From Elusimicrobiota bacterium (GTDB lineage: Bacteria; Elusimicrobiota; Elusimicrobia; UBA1565; UBA9628), in contig JACRDQ010000014.1 of NCBI GenBank assembly GCA_016218545.1, positions 1 to 64,000 on the forward strand: 64,000 nt of DNA, in the 5' to 3' direction. Below are positions 42,756 through 51,053 of the stretch, piece by piece; position 1 is the stretch's first letter; every line of letters begins with the position of its first letter. A program made the translations under genes and the position numbers. Below the pieces are notes generated by a model. It was not told where the DNA came from. It made no database searches and was given only the letters and a program-made list of their open reading frames with translations.

Positions 42756-43982
42756 CTACTTCTTGGAAGCGGCCTGCTTGACCATCATCATCGCGATCTC
42801 GTTGCGCTGGATCTGGTTGGTGCCCTCGTAGATCTGCGTGATCTTAGCGTCGCGGACGAACTTCTCCACCGGGAAGTCCCGCATGTACCCGATGCCTCCG
42901 CACATCTGCACGCAGTCCACCGTGACCCGCATGGCCGTGTCGGAGCAGAACACCTTGCACATGGCGGACTCCTTGGTCCAACGGCGGCACTTGAGGTTGT
43001 TCATCTCGTCGTAGACGATGGTCCCCTTCTCGACGGCCTGGGCGATGGCGGGCTGGAGCGCCCGGTCCATGGCCCGCGTGGTCGAGTAGAGCAGCGCCCG
43101 GGCCGCCTCGATGGAGGTCCCGCAGTCGGCCAGCATGTGCTGGATGGCCTGGAAGCTCGCGATGGTCTGCCCGAACTGCTTGCGCACCCGGATGTATTCG
43201 AGGGTCTCGTCGAGAGCGCCCTGGGCGATGCCGAGGGCCTGGGCCGCCACGCCGGTGCGGGAGTTGTCGAAGGTGACCTGGGCGACGTGGAGGCCGTAGC
43301 CTTCCTTGTAGAGGAGGTTGGCCTTGGGGATGCGGCAGTCCTTGAACACGAGCTCGTAGGTCGGGTTGGCCCGGATGCCCATCTTGGTCTCCTTTTTGCC
43401 GAAGGAGAACCCCGGCGTGCCCTTCTCCACGATGAAGGCCGAGATGCCGCGGGCGCCGCGGGCGGGGTTGACGGTGGCGAAGACGGTGTAGATCTCGGCC
43501 ACCTCGGCGCCGGAGCAGAAGTTCTTGATGCCGTTGAGGACGTAGTGGTCGCCGTCGAGCCGGGCCGAGCACCTGACGGCCATGGCGTCCGAGCCCGCCT
43601 CGGGCTCGGTCAAAGAGAAGGCGCCCAGGCGCTTGCCCGAGGACATGGACGGCAGGTACCGCTGGCGCTGCTCGGCGTTGCCGAAGAGGAGGATGGGGAT
43701 GCCGCAGAGCCCGGAGGCTCCCGAGGACAGGGCGACCCCGCCGCAGGCCCGGGAGAGGGCCTCGAAGGCCAGGGCCTGCTCGAAGTTCAGGCCGCCTAGG
43801 CCTCCGTACTTCTCGGGGAGGTAGACGCCGAAGATGTCCGCCTTGCGCAGCTCGTCGACGATGGGCCAGGGGAATTCCTCGGTCTCGTCGTAGTGGGCGC
43901 GGACGGGTTTGATCTTCTCCTCCGCGATCTTTCCGCAGAGGTCCACGATCATCTGCTGCGTCTCGGTCAGTTCATAGTCCAT
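42756..43982 (-). CDS. Acyl-CoA dehydrogenase
   Basis: FAD-dependent alpha,beta-desaturation of acyl-CoA thioesters. 408 residues with the two family signatures: GAFSLTEPEAGSDAMA in the middle domain and, at the C-terminus, QMCGGIGYMRDFPVEKFVRD followed by QIYEGTNQIQRNEIA, where the Glu of YEGT is the catalytic base of short/medium-chain enzymes. The ATG at 43982 shares one base with the rnc stop. It is the last gene of the lipid-synthesis operon, an unusual place for a beta-oxidation-type enzyme. No electron-transfer flavoprotein is nearby. Confidence 0.93.
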   Translation of the reverse strand: MDYELTETQQMIVDLCGKIAEEKIKPVRAHYDETEEFPWPIVDELRKADIFGVYLPEKYGGLGGLNFEQALAFEALSRACGGVALSSGASGLCGIPILLFGNAEQRQRYLPSMSSGKRLGAFSLTEPEAGSDAMAVRCSARLDGDHYVLNGIKNFCSGAEVAEIYTVFATVNPARGARGISAFIVEKGTPGFSFGKKETKMGIRANPTYELVFKDCRIPKANLLYKEGYGLHVAQVTFDNSRTGVAAQALGIAQGALDETLEYIRVRKQFGQTIASFQAIQHMLADCGTSIEAARALLYSTTRAMDRALQPAIAQAVEKGTIVYDEMNNLKCRRWTKESAMCKVFCSDTAMRVTVDCVQMCGGIGYMRDFPVEKFVRDAKITQIYEGTNQIQRNEIAMMMVKQAASKK

Positions 43983-44641
43983 CAGAATGCCTCCAGGGCC
44001 TCGCGGGCGGCCGCCTGCTCCGCCTCCTTCTTGCTCTTGCCGGAACCGCGTCCTAGGGTCCGGTGGCCCAGACGGACGACGACGGAGAAGGTCCGGTCGT
44101 GGTCCGGCCCGACCGACTCGAGCAGCTCGTAGGTCGGGGTCTGCTTGTGCTTGCGCTGCAGGACCTCCTGCAGGCGGCTCTTGTAATCCGTCTCGACGAG
44201 CTCTCCGAGCTCGGAGAGGCACCACCGCTTGATGAACCCGGCGGAAGCCGCGTATCCGCCGTCGAGGAAGATGGCGCCGATGAGGGCCTCGAGCGCGTTG
44301 GCGAGCACGCTGGTGCGGGCCCGCCCCCCGGAGTTCTCCTCCCCCACCCCGAGGAAGAGGTAGGCGCCGATGTCGATCTCCTTGGCCCATAGCGCGAGGC
44401 TCCCTCGGGAGACGAGCTGGGAACGGATCTTCGAGAGCGTCCCCTCGCGCTCCGAAGGAAAGCTCATGTAGCAGTGGTGCGCGACCACCGCCGAGAGGAT
44501 GCTGTCCCCGAGGAACTCCAGGCGTTCGTTGTGGATGTCGGTGCGGGACTCCGAGGCATAGGAACGGTGGGACAAAGCCTCCCGCAAAAGGGCGGGGTCT
44601 TTGAACGCGTACCCGATGGCCTCTTCCAGGGTCTTCGACAT
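43982..44641 (-). CDS. rnc: Ribonuclease III
   Basis: Cleaves double-stranded RNA in rRNA and mRNA processing. 219 residues: the catalytic domain carries NERLEFLGDSILSAVVAHH and LANALEALIGAIFLDGG with the metal-binding Glu/Asp, and the C-terminal double-stranded RNA-binding domain (about 150-219) ends GSGKSKKEAEQAAAREALE. The ATG at 44641 is at the family N-terminus. Upstream lies a long perfect hairpin (44690-44746), a possible self-cleavage site. Placement after acpP is conserved in many bacteria. Confidence 0.96.
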   Translation of the reverse strand: MSKTLEEAIGYAFKDPALLREALSHRSYASESRTDIHNERLEFLGDSILSAVVAHHCYMSFPSEREGTLSKIRSQLVSRGSLALWAKEIDIGAYLFLGVGEENSGGRARTSVLANALEALIGAIFLDGGYAASAGFIKRWCLSELGELVETDYKSRLQEVLQRKHKQTPTYELLESVGPDHDRTFSVVVRLGHRTLGRGSGKSKKEAEQAAAREALEAF

Positions 44642-44689
44642 GCCCGGGGAAACGAGCCCTCCGGGGGGCGACGGCCCCCGCGGACCCGC

Positions 44690-44746
44690 GTGCCGGGGGA
44701 TCCCTTCCCGCCTCCCTCTAGAGGAGGCTCGGGGATCCCCCGGCAC
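44690..44746 (-). promoter_or_regulatory. Long hairpin between acpP and rnc, candidate RNase III site
   Basis: Perfect 15-bp outer arms GTGCCGGGGGATCCC (44690-44704) and complement (44732-44746), with an inner GCCTC/GAGGC stem (44710-44714, 44724-44728) capped by the palindrome CTCTAGAG. It starts 5 nt after the acpP stop and lies in the rnc leader. There is no U tract, so a processing or stabilising role is more likely than termination. Confidence 0.65.
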
Positions 44747-44751
44747 GGAGG

Positions 44752-44997
44752 TTATTTCTTCGCGTGCGCCGCGATGTACTCGATGGCTTGGCCGACGGTC
44801 TGGATCTTCTCAGCCTGCTCGTCGGGGATCTCCATGTCGAACTCCTCTTCGAGGGCCATCACCAGCTCGACGGTGTCGAGCGAGTCTGCGCCGAGGTCGT
44901 TGACGAAGTGGGCCTGAGGCGTCACTTCTGTGGCGTCCACGCCCAGCTGCTCGACGATGATCTTCTTCACGCGGTCTGCGACGTTGTTGTCGGTCAT
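44752..44997 (-). CDS. acpP: Acyl carrier protein
   Basis: Carries growing acyl chains on a phosphopantetheine arm. 81 residues, acidic, with the attachment serine in [20 protein letters not shown]. The ATG at 44997 has a good AGAGGAG Shine-Dalgarno. It lies between fabG and rnc in the typical order. Confidence 0.97.
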   Translation of the reverse strand: MTDNNVADRVKKIIVEQLGVDATEVTPQAHFVNDLGADSLDTVELVMALEEEFDMEIPDEQAEKIQTVGQAIEYIAAHAKK

Positions 44998-45022
44998 GCT
45001 CTCCTCTGTGTGGTTGGCACTC

Positions 45023-45802
45023 TTAGGTGTAGCCTCCGCCATTGACGGCCAAGACGGCGCCGGTGATGTAGGAGGCGTCCTCGCTCGCAAGGAAAAGGAT
45101 CGCGCGCGCGATGTCCGTAGGCTCGGCGATGCGGCCGAGCGGGATCTTCTCGAGGAAGTGCTTGCGTACCTCCTCGGGGAGCCGGTCGGTCATGCGGGTG
45201 CGGACGAACCCCGGGGCTACGGCGTTGACGAGGATGTTGCGGGAGGCGAGCTCCCGGGCGCAGGACTTGGAGAAGGCGATCAAGCCCCCCTTGGAGGCGG
45301 AGTAATTGGCCTGGCCCGCGTTGCCTTCCTGGCCGACGAGCGAGGAGACGTTGATGATGCGGCCCCAATGGGCCTTCATCATGGGCTTGGCCGCGGCCTT
45401 CGTGAGGTGGAAGGCCCCCTTGAGGTTGACGTCGAGGACGAAGTCCCAGTCCGCGTCGCTCATGCGCAGGAGGAGCCCGTCCTTGGTCACGCCGGCGTTG
45501 TTGACGAGGACGTCGATGCGGCCGAACTTCTCGACGCAGGCTTTCACCGCGTTCTCGCAGTCCTCGTACTTGGTGACGTCGGTCCTGCAGGCGGCCACGG
45601 GCAGCCCCTTGGCCGCAAGGGCGGCCGCGGCTGCGTCGAGGGAGGCCTCGTCGACGTCCACCATGAGGACGCGGGCGCCCTCCTGGCAGAAGATCTCGGT
45701 CACGGCCAAGCCGATGCCCTGGGCGGCCCCGGTGACGATGGCGGCCCGGTCGGGCAGGCGGCGGCGGTCGATGTTCGCGGAAGGAGTCGTGGTCTCGGTC
45801 AT
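45023..45802 (-). CDS. fabG: 3-oxoacyl-ACP reductase
   Basis: NADPH-dependent reduction of beta-ketoacyl-ACP in fatty acid elongation. 259 residues, SDR fold: [11 protein letters not shown] nucleotide motif, [16 protein letters not shown], the catalytic Ser in [12 protein letters not shown], and YSASKGG Tyr/Lys. The C-terminal [12 protein letters not shown] and GAVLAVNGG are standard. Two nt separate it from plsX, so coupling is likely. fabH, fabD and fabF are not in this cluster. Confidence 0.95.
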   Translation of the reverse strand: MTETTTPSANIDRRRLPDRAAIVTGAAQGIGLAVTEIFCQEGARVLMVDVDEASLDAAAAALAAKGLPVAACRTDVTKYEDCENAVKACVEKFGRIDVLVNNAGVTKDGLLLRMSDADWDFVLDVNLKGAFHLTKAAAKPMMKAHWGRIINVSSLVGQEGNAGQANYSASKGGLIAFSKSCARELASRNILVNAVAPGFVRTRMTDRLPEEVRKHFLEKIPLGRIAEPTDIARAILFLASEDASYITGAVLAVNGGGYT

Positions 45803-45804
45803 GA

Positions 45805-46827
45805 TCAGGCCTTGGCGGCGTCGGGTTCCATGCTGCGCTTCATCTCGTCGAGAGAGCTCGCGATCTGCGCGAGCGCGCCGGTCTCCACGAGGGAGCGGGC
45901 GGAGCGCAGGGCGTTGGCGATCGCCTTGGCGTTGGACTTGCCGTGGCAGATGACGACGATCCCGTTGACGCCCAGCAGCGGAGCCCCGCCGTATTCGTCG
46001 TAGTTCATCTTCTTCTTGAGGGTCGCGAAGGCGCTCTTGAGGAGGAGCGCTCCGATCTTGTGGAGCGAGCCCGTGATGGACCCTTTGAGCAGGGCCGCCA
46101 TCGAGGACGCCGTCCCCTCGATGGCCTTGACCACCACGTTGCCCGTGAAGCCGTCGCAGACCACGACGTCGACCGTGCCGGCGGTGATGTCCCTGCCCTC
46201 CACCGGGCCGAAGAAGCGAAGGCTGCTGGCGCGGAGCAGGGGGACGGCCTCACGGACGAGGTCGTTGCCCTTGCAGTCCTCCTCTCCGTTGGAGAGGATG
46301 CCCACGGCGGGGTCCACGGTCCGGAGCACGTGGCGGGCGTACACGGAGCCCATCATGCCGAACTGGACGAGGTGCCAGGGCTTGCATTCGGTGTTCGCGC
46401 CCCCGTCGATGAGGACGGTCGTCCCGCGCGCCGTGGGGATGGGGACGGCGATGGCGGGCCGGAGGACGTCGGGCATGCGCTTCAAGTGCCAGAGGGAGGC
46501 CACCATGGTCGCGCCGGAGTTGCCGGCAGAGACCATGGCCGCGGCGCGGCCCGAGGCGACGAGCTCGGCGCAGACGAGGATGGAGGCGTGGGGCTTGCTG
46601 CGGCAGGCGGACGAGGGCTCCTCGCCCATGGACACGACCTCGCGGGTGTCGACGATCTCGAAGCGCGGGTCGCCCGGCTTCACGCCGCGCGCCCGCAGGG
46701 CGGTCTCGACCTCGTGGACCGGACCGACGACGATGATCCCGAGCTCCTCCGACGCGGCGGCCACGGCGCCCTCGATGTTGGGCGCCAGCCCCAAGTCGCC
46801 CGCCGCGGCGTCGAGCGCTATCTTCAT
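45805..46827 (-). CDS. plsX: Phosphate acyltransferase PlsX
   Basis: Makes acyl-phosphate from acyl-ACP for glycerolipid synthesis. 340 residues with the N-terminal IALDAAAGDLGLAPNIEGA (a slightly divergent DxxGGD-type start), SAGNSGATMVASLW, LIDGGANTECKP, NGEEDCKGNDLVREA, and VVCDGFTGNVVVKAIEG. Its Shine-Dalgarno AAGGAG lies inside the 3' arm of the hairpin at 46831-46857, so initiation may be controlled. It sits between rpmF and fabG. Confidence 0.95.
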   Translation of the reverse strand: MKIALDAAAGDLGLAPNIEGAVAAASEELGIIVVGPVHEVETALRARGVKPGDPRFEIVDTREVVSMGEEPSSACRSKPHASILVCAELVASGRAAAMVSAGNSGATMVASLWHLKRMPDVLRPAIAVPIPTARGTTVLIDGGANTECKPWHLVQFGMMGSVYARHVLRTVDPAVGILSNGEEDCKGNDLVREAVPLLRASSLRFFGPVEGRDITAGTVDVVVCDGFTGNVVVKAIEGTASSMAALLKGSITGSLHKIGALLLKSAFATLKKKMNYDEYGGAPLLGVNGIVVICHGKSNAKAIANALRSARSLVETGALAQIASSLDEMKRSMEPDAAKA

Positions 46828-46830
46828 GCT

Positions 46831-46857
46831 CCTTCCCTCCCCGTGGGGGAGGGAAGG
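46831..46857 (-). promoter_or_regulatory. Hairpin burying the plsX ribosome binding site
   Basis: CCTTCCCTCCCC (46831-46842) and its exact complement (46846-46857) form a 12-bp stem with a 3-nt loop. On the minus strand the second arm ends GGGAAGG and, with the next bases, forms the AAGGAG Shine-Dalgarno 3-4 nt before the plsX ATG. The structure would hide the site unless opened by a ribosome, protein or ligand. Confidence 0.65.
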
Positions 46858-46906
46858 AAGCGTGGGGGTCGAAGTCGTTTCATCAGGCCATCCTTCGGCC
46901 TACTTG

Positions 46907-47155
46907 TTACTTCTGCTCCCCTTCTTTTCCCTGCGGTCCCTGGCCGGCCTCGCCGGTCTTGGACTTCTTCCGCCTGGGCGCGATGACGAGCTTGCCGTTG
47001 TACCAGCCGCACTCCGGGCAGACCGTATGGGGACGGGAGAGCTTGCCGCATGCCGGATTCGAGCACTTGTTCAAGGACAAGGGATCGAGCTTCCAGTTGG
47101 CGGACCTTCGGCTGTCGCGGCGTGAACGGGTATGTTTTCTTTTTGGGTTGGGCAT
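46907..47155 (-). CDS. rpmF: 50S ribosomal protein L32
   Basis: Small zinc-ribbon ribosomal protein. 82 residues: MPNPKRKHTRSRRDSRRS start, then the Cys ligands in LNKCSNPACGKLSRPHTVCP with a final CPECGWYNG. The C-terminal tail is longer than usual and low complexity (GEAGQGPQGKEGEQK). It heads the rpmF-plsX-fabG-acpP-rnc operon. Confidence 0.95.
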   Translation of the reverse strand: MPNPKRKHTRSRRDSRRSANWKLDPLSLNKCSNPACGKLSRPHTVCPECGWYNGKLVIAPRRKKSKTGEAGQGPQGKEGEQK

Positions 47156-47179
47156 ATCAGTTCCTTAGTAGCGTTGAGA

Positions 47180-47208
47180 ATTCTATTTTGTTGGATTGAA
47201 TAAGTCAA
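47180..47208 (-). promoter_or_regulatory. Promoter of the rpmF-plsX-fabG-acpP-rnc operon
   Basis: TTGACT (47203-47208), a 17-bp spacer and TAGAAT (47180-47185) on the minus strand: 5 of 6 matches in each box. Initiation near 47173 gives a leader of about 18 nt, with AAGGA just before the rpmF ATG. Confidence 0.82.
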
Positions 47209-47232
47209 TGCTTCGCGGGCGCGCCTGCTCGG

Positions 47233-48210
47233 TCATGCCTTTCCGGCATCCCGGCGGATGAGGTCCCTGATGAAGTAGGCCTTCTTGTCCTTGATGTCGA
47301 AGTAGACCCGGATGAGGATCTCGGCGAGCAGGCCCATCAGGATCATCTGGAACCCGACGGTGACCAGGAAGATGGACACTTGGAACAGGGGCTGGTCCTT
47401 CACGTAGATGTGGTGGCAGAACCTTTGGTACAGGGTGAAGGAGGCCAGGACCCCTCCGAGGAGGCCCATGGCCAGGCCCCAGCCTCCGAAGAGGTAGATG
47501 GGCTTGGCCATGTAGGCGGACATGAACTTCACGGTCAGCAGGTCGAGGAGGACCTTGAAGGTCCTGGAAAGCCCGTACTTGGACTTGCCCAGGGTGCGCG
47601 CGTGATGGCGGACCGGAACCTCGGCGATCCCGGCTCCCAGGAATCCGGAGAGGGCCGGGATGAAGCGGTGCATCTCCCCGTAGAGGCGCAGGGGCTTGAG
47701 ATAGGCGGCGCGGTAGGCCTTGAGCGTGCAGCCGTAATCGTGGAGGTGGACGCCAGTGATGCGGGAGATGAGCCAGTTGGCCGTCTGGGAGGGCAGGCGC
47801 CGGGTGAGCCAGGCGTCCTGACGGTCCACCCGCCAGCCGCTGACCACGTCGTAGCCCTCGTCCATCTTGTCGAGCAGGGTCTTGATGTCGCGAGGGTCGT
47901 TCTGGAGGTCCGCGTCCATGCAGACGATGACCTCCCCCCGAGCCTCGGCGATGCCGGCGGCCAGGGCCGCGGTCTGGCCGGCGTTGCGGCCCAGGCGTAT
48001 CCCCACGAACCCGGGGCGTTCCTTGGCGAGACCGCTGATGACTTCGAAGGAGCGGTCCGAGGAGCCGTCGTCGACCAGGATGACCTCCCAGCCCCCGGGG
48101 ATGTCCCGGAGGGCGGCGCCGAGGTCATCGGCGAGCCGGCCGAGGCAGTCCTCCTCGTTGTAGACCGGCACGACGACGCTGAGCCTACGGGGTTGGTTCT
48201 GTTCTGCCAT
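47233..48210 (-). CDS. Family 2 glycosyltransferase, polyprenyl-phosphate type
   Basis: 325 residues. The GT-A domain has [22 protein letters not shown], and the DxD-like MDADLQNDP. Two C-terminal membrane helices (about 235-260 and 275-305) match the GtrB/DPM1-like class that loads sugar onto a polyprenyl phosphate at the inner membrane face. Sugar and downstream pathway are unknown. The extended -10 at 48249-48257 probably drives it alone; a hairpin at 48302-48342 separates it from icd. Confidence 0.9.
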   Translation of the reverse strand: MAEQNQPRRLSVVVPVYNEEDCLGRLADDLGAALRDIPGGWEVILVDDGSSDRSFEVISGLAKERPGFVGIRLGRNAGQTAALAAGIAEARGEVIVCMDADLQNDPRDIKTLLDKMDEGYDVVSGWRVDRQDAWLTRRLPSQTANWLISRITGVHLHDYGCTLKAYRAAYLKPLRLYGEMHRFIPALSGFLGAGIAEVPVRHHARTLGKSKYGLSRTFKVLLDLLTVKFMSAYMAKPIYLFGGWGLAMGLLGGVLASFTLYQRFCHHIYVKDQPLFQVSIFLVTVGFQMILMGLLAEILIRVYFDIKDKKAYFIRDLIRRDAGKA

Positions 48211-48248
48211 GTTGCGGGAACGCGTCTCGCCGCTGCCCGGACCGGGAC

Positions 48249-48257
48249 ATTATCGCA
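48249..48257 (-). promoter_or_regulatory. Extended -10 promoter of the glycosyltransferase gene
   Basis: TGCGATAAT on the minus strand (TG-n-GATAAT, -10 at 48249-48254), about 39 nt before the ATG. No clear -35 box is visible. Confidence 0.45.
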
Positions 48258-48301
48258 TACTATGAGCCGAAACTCACCCCCTGCGGCATCCCCTGCGAGA
48301 C

Positions 48302-48342
48302 ACAAGGCGCGGCAAGGAGTCCTCCCCCTTGCCGCGCCTTGT
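48302..48342 (-). terminator. 16-bp perfect hairpin downstream of icd
   Basis: ACAAGGCGCGGCAAGG (48302-48317) and its complement (48327-48342) with a 9-nt loop. It lies about 40 nt past the icd stop; a second small hairpin GAGACC/GGTCTC (48351-48356, 48362-48367) lies between. The 14-mer CAAGGAGTCCTCCC at 48313-48326 also occurs at 3644-3657. There is no U tract. Confidence 0.6.
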
Positions 48343-48380
48343 CCTTCCCTGAGACCGCTGTGGTCTCGGCCGGAGGCGCG

Positions 48381-49742
48381 CTAGGCGTGCACCGCGGCCT
48401 TCATGTTCTTGACGATCTCGGCCCCGAACTCGGAGGTCTTGAGCTTGCGCGCGCCTTCCATCTGGCGCTCGAGGTCGTAGGTGACGGTCTTGTTCATGAT
48501 GGTCTGCTCGATGGCCGCCACGGTCATGTCGGCCGCTTCCTGCCAGCCCATGTGCTCGAGCATCATGACGCCCGAGAGGATCAGGGAGCAGGGGTTGACG
48601 CAGTCCTTGCCCGTGTACTTCGGGGCGCTGCCGTGGGTGGCTTCGAAGACGGCCACGCCGTCGCCGATGTTGGCGCCGGGGCCCACGCCGAGGCCGCCCA
48701 CCTGGGCTACGGCCGCGTCCGAGACGTAGTCGCCGTTGAGGTTGGGCGTGGCGATGACGGAGTACTCGTCGGGCCTGAGCAGCAGCTGCTGGAAGGTCTG
48801 GTCCGCGATGCGGTCCTTGATGAGGAGCTTGCCCGCGGGCATCTTGCCGTTGTGGTCGTCCCAGAGCTCTGCCTCGGTGACGATCCGGTCGCGGAACTCC
48901 TTCTTGGCGAGCTCATAGCCCCAGTCGCGGAACGCGCCCTCGGTGAACTTCTGGATGTTGCCCTTGTGCATGATGGTGACGGATTCGCGCTTGTGCTCCA
49001 GCGCGTACTGGATGGCCATGCGCACGAGCCGCTTCGTGCCCGTGACGGATATGGGCTTGATCCCGATGCCCGAGTCGGGCCGGAACTTCTTGCCCATCTC
49101 CTTGGTGAGGAACTCGTAGACCTTCTTCTGCTCGGGGGTGCCGTGCTCGAACTCGATGCCCGAGTAGACATCCTCGGTGTTCTCGCGGAAGATGACGATG
49201 TCGAGCTTCTCGGGGTGCTTGACCACGGAGGGGACGCCCTTGAGCCAGCGGACCGGCCGCACGCACGCGTAGAGGTCGAGCTTCTGGCGGATGGCCACGT
49301 TGATGGAGCGGAAGCGCGGGGTGACCCACTCGGAGCCGCACTTGACGCAAACATCGGGCCGCTTGCCGTCGACGTCGTTCTGCTCGGCGGCGCAGACGAG
49401 GCAGACGTACTTGAACCCGCCGACCGGGGTGGTCAGGGGGCCCTTGATGGAGACGCGGAACTCCGTGAAGGCTTCCAGCGTCTCCTCGGGGAGAGGGGTG
49501 TCCTTGCCGTAGCGCTTGATGGCCTCCAGGCCAGCGTAGACCTCGCACCAGGCGATCTTGCGCTTGCCGTCATAGGCCTTGGCGACCGCGGCGTCGAGGA
49601 CCGTCCGGGTCGCTCTCCAGATGTCCGGGCCCGTGCCGTCGCCCTGGAAGAAGGGGATGATGGGGTTTTTCGGGACCTGCAGCTTGCCGTCCGCGTAGCC
49701 GATCTTCTCCCCTGCGGGGACCTTGATGTTCTTGTAATCCAT
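48381..49742 (-). CDS. icd: NADP-type isocitrate dehydrogenase with inserted zinc ribbon
   Basis: TCA-cycle oxidative decarboxylation of isocitrate to 2-oxoglutarate. 453 residues versus about 416 in E. coli. Core motifs: [104 protein letters not shown]. Between TTPVGG and the substrate-binding Ser146 lies an extra stretch of about 33 residues with Cys114, Cys117, Cys132 and Cys135 (CLVC, CVKC), a probable zinc ribbon. Ser146 aligns with E. coli Ser113, the regulatory phosphorylation site. Enzyme identity is secure; the role of the insert is unknown. Confidence 0.94.
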   Translation of the reverse strand: MDYKNIKVPAGEKIGYADGKLQVPKNPIIPFFQGDGTGPDIWRATRTVLDAAVAKAYDGKRKIAWCEVYAGLEAIKRYGKDTPLPEETLEAFTEFRVSIKGPLTTPVGGFKYVCLVCAAEQNDVDGKRPDVCVKCGSEWVTPRFRSINVAIRQKLDLYACVRPVRWLKGVPSVVKHPEKLDIVIFRENTEDVYSGIEFEHGTPEQKKVYEFLTKEMGKKFRPDSGIGIKPISVTGTKRLVRMAIQYALEHKRESVTIMHKGNIQKFTEGAFRDWGYELAKKEFRDRIVTEAELWDDHNGKMPAGKLLIKDRIADQTFQQLLLRPDEYSVIATPNLNGDYVSDAAVAQVGGLGVGPGANIGDGVAVFEATHGSAPKYTGKDCVNPCSLILSGVMMLEHMGWQEAADMTVAAIEQTIMNKTVTYDLERQMEGARKLKTSEFGAEIVKNMKAAVHA

Positions 49743-49889
49743 GTTCAGGCTTCTCTCCTTTTCTGTTCGAGCGCTTGAGCGTGCCCCCGGCTGGCCGCAA
49801 CGCGGGCGATCCGTCCTTGCTCGGATACTCTAGCAATATTAGGAGGGCGGGAGCCTATGACGGCCGTCACCCGCGGCGACCAACGGTCA

Positions 49890-51047
49890 TCAGCGGCTTC
49901 GGCCGCGCAGGAGCTCCATGTAGAGCTCTTCCTGCTGTCGGACCATGTGGTCGATGTCGAACTCGGCGGAGAGCGAGCCCCGGGCGGCCTCCCCGAGCCT
50001 CCGGCCGAGCGCGGGGTCGTCCAAGACCCGCCGGACTTTGGACGCGAGGGACGCGGGGTCGCGCGGGTCCGCGAGGAAGCCGTTCTCGCCGTCCTTGAGC
50101 ACGTCGGTCACCCCGTCGGTGGCGTTGCAGACGCAAGGCAGCCCCGTGGCCATGGCCTCGAGCAGGGCGCGGGGCAGGCCCTCCCACAGCGAGGTCAGCA
50201 CGAAAACGTCGGCGGCGGCCAGGAGGACCGCGGCGTCCCTCCTCCAGCCGGGCAAAGACACCGTGCCGGCCAGCCCCGAGGCCGCGACGGCGGCTTCGAG
50301 CCTCCCCCTCAGCGGTCCCTCTCCCACGAAGAGGAAGCCCGTGTCCGGGAACTCTGGGGCCAGGACCTGGGCCAGGGAGAGGAAGGCCTCGGGGTTCTTC
50401 TGGGGCTTGAGGTTGCCGATGGAGACCACGAGCCGCGACTTGCCTCCCAGCCCGGCGGCGGAGAGCGCCGCGGCCTTGTCGGCTCGGGCCGGGTAGTCGG
50501 AGAGCTTGATGCCCGAGCGGATGAGGACCTCGGCCCCAGGTTCCACGAGCCCGTGCCGCAGGGCGTAGTCCACGTTGGCCCGCGAGACGAAGACCGTGCG
50601 GTGGGCGAGCTTGCAGGCGGCGCGTTCCAGCTGGGAGTAGAGGAAGCGCAGGGGAGCGGGCATGAAATCGTGGAAGCCGAAGCCGTGGTAGGTGTGGACC
50701 ACGGCGCGGACCCCGGCGAGCCGGGCAGCCAGGCGCCCCAGGACCCCGGCCTTGGAGCTGTGGGTGTGCACGACGTCGGGGCCTTCCTCCCGGCACAGGC
50801 GGGTCAGCCTGCGCAGGGCGGCCAGGTCGCGGACCGGGCTCACCTCCCGGACGAGCTCGGGGATGAGGACCGTCCGGGGAGGGGCCTGGGAGATGGCCTC
50901 GGCGTCGAGGACCCCGCCCGGGCCGGCCGCCAGGACGCAGTCGAAGCGCTCCGGGTCGAGGTGGCGGGCCGTGTAGAGGGTGTTGCTCTGGGCTCCGCCC
51001 AGGTCGAGGCGGGTGATGATGTGGAGGACCTTGACCCTGGCGTCCAT
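49890..51047 (-). CDS. Family 4 glycosyltransferase
   Basis: 385 residues, GT-B fold retaining glycosyltransferase, probably in polysaccharide or glycolipid synthesis. N-terminal LHIITRLDLGGAQSNTL, VVHTHSSKAGVLGRLAA, then SIGNLKPQKNPE and FVGEGPLRGRLE, and the nucleotide-sugar motif LTSLWEGLPRALLEAMATGLP with the two conserved Glu. It lies 6 nt after the SpoIID-like gene as the last of a four-gene minus-strand run. Confidence 0.92.
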   Translation of the reverse strand: MDARVKVLHIITRLDLGGAQSNTLYTARHLDPERFDCVLAAGPGGVLDAEAISQAPPRTVLIPELVREVSPVRDLAALRRLTRLCREEGPDVVHTHSSKAGVLGRLAARLAGVRAVVHTYHGFGFHDFMPAPLRFLYSQLERAACKLAHRTVFVSRANVDYALRHGLVEPGAEVLIRSGIKLSDYPARADKAAALSAAGLGGKSRLVVSIGNLKPQKNPEAFLSLAQVLAPEFPDTGFLFVGEGPLRGRLEAAVAASGLAGTVSLPGWRRDAAVLLAAADVFVLTSLWEGLPRALLEAMATGLPCVCNATDGVTDVLKDGENGFLADPRDPASLASKVRRVLDDPALGRRLGEAARGSLSAEFDIDHMVRQQEELYMELLRGRSR

Positions 51048-51053
51048 CCGGCG

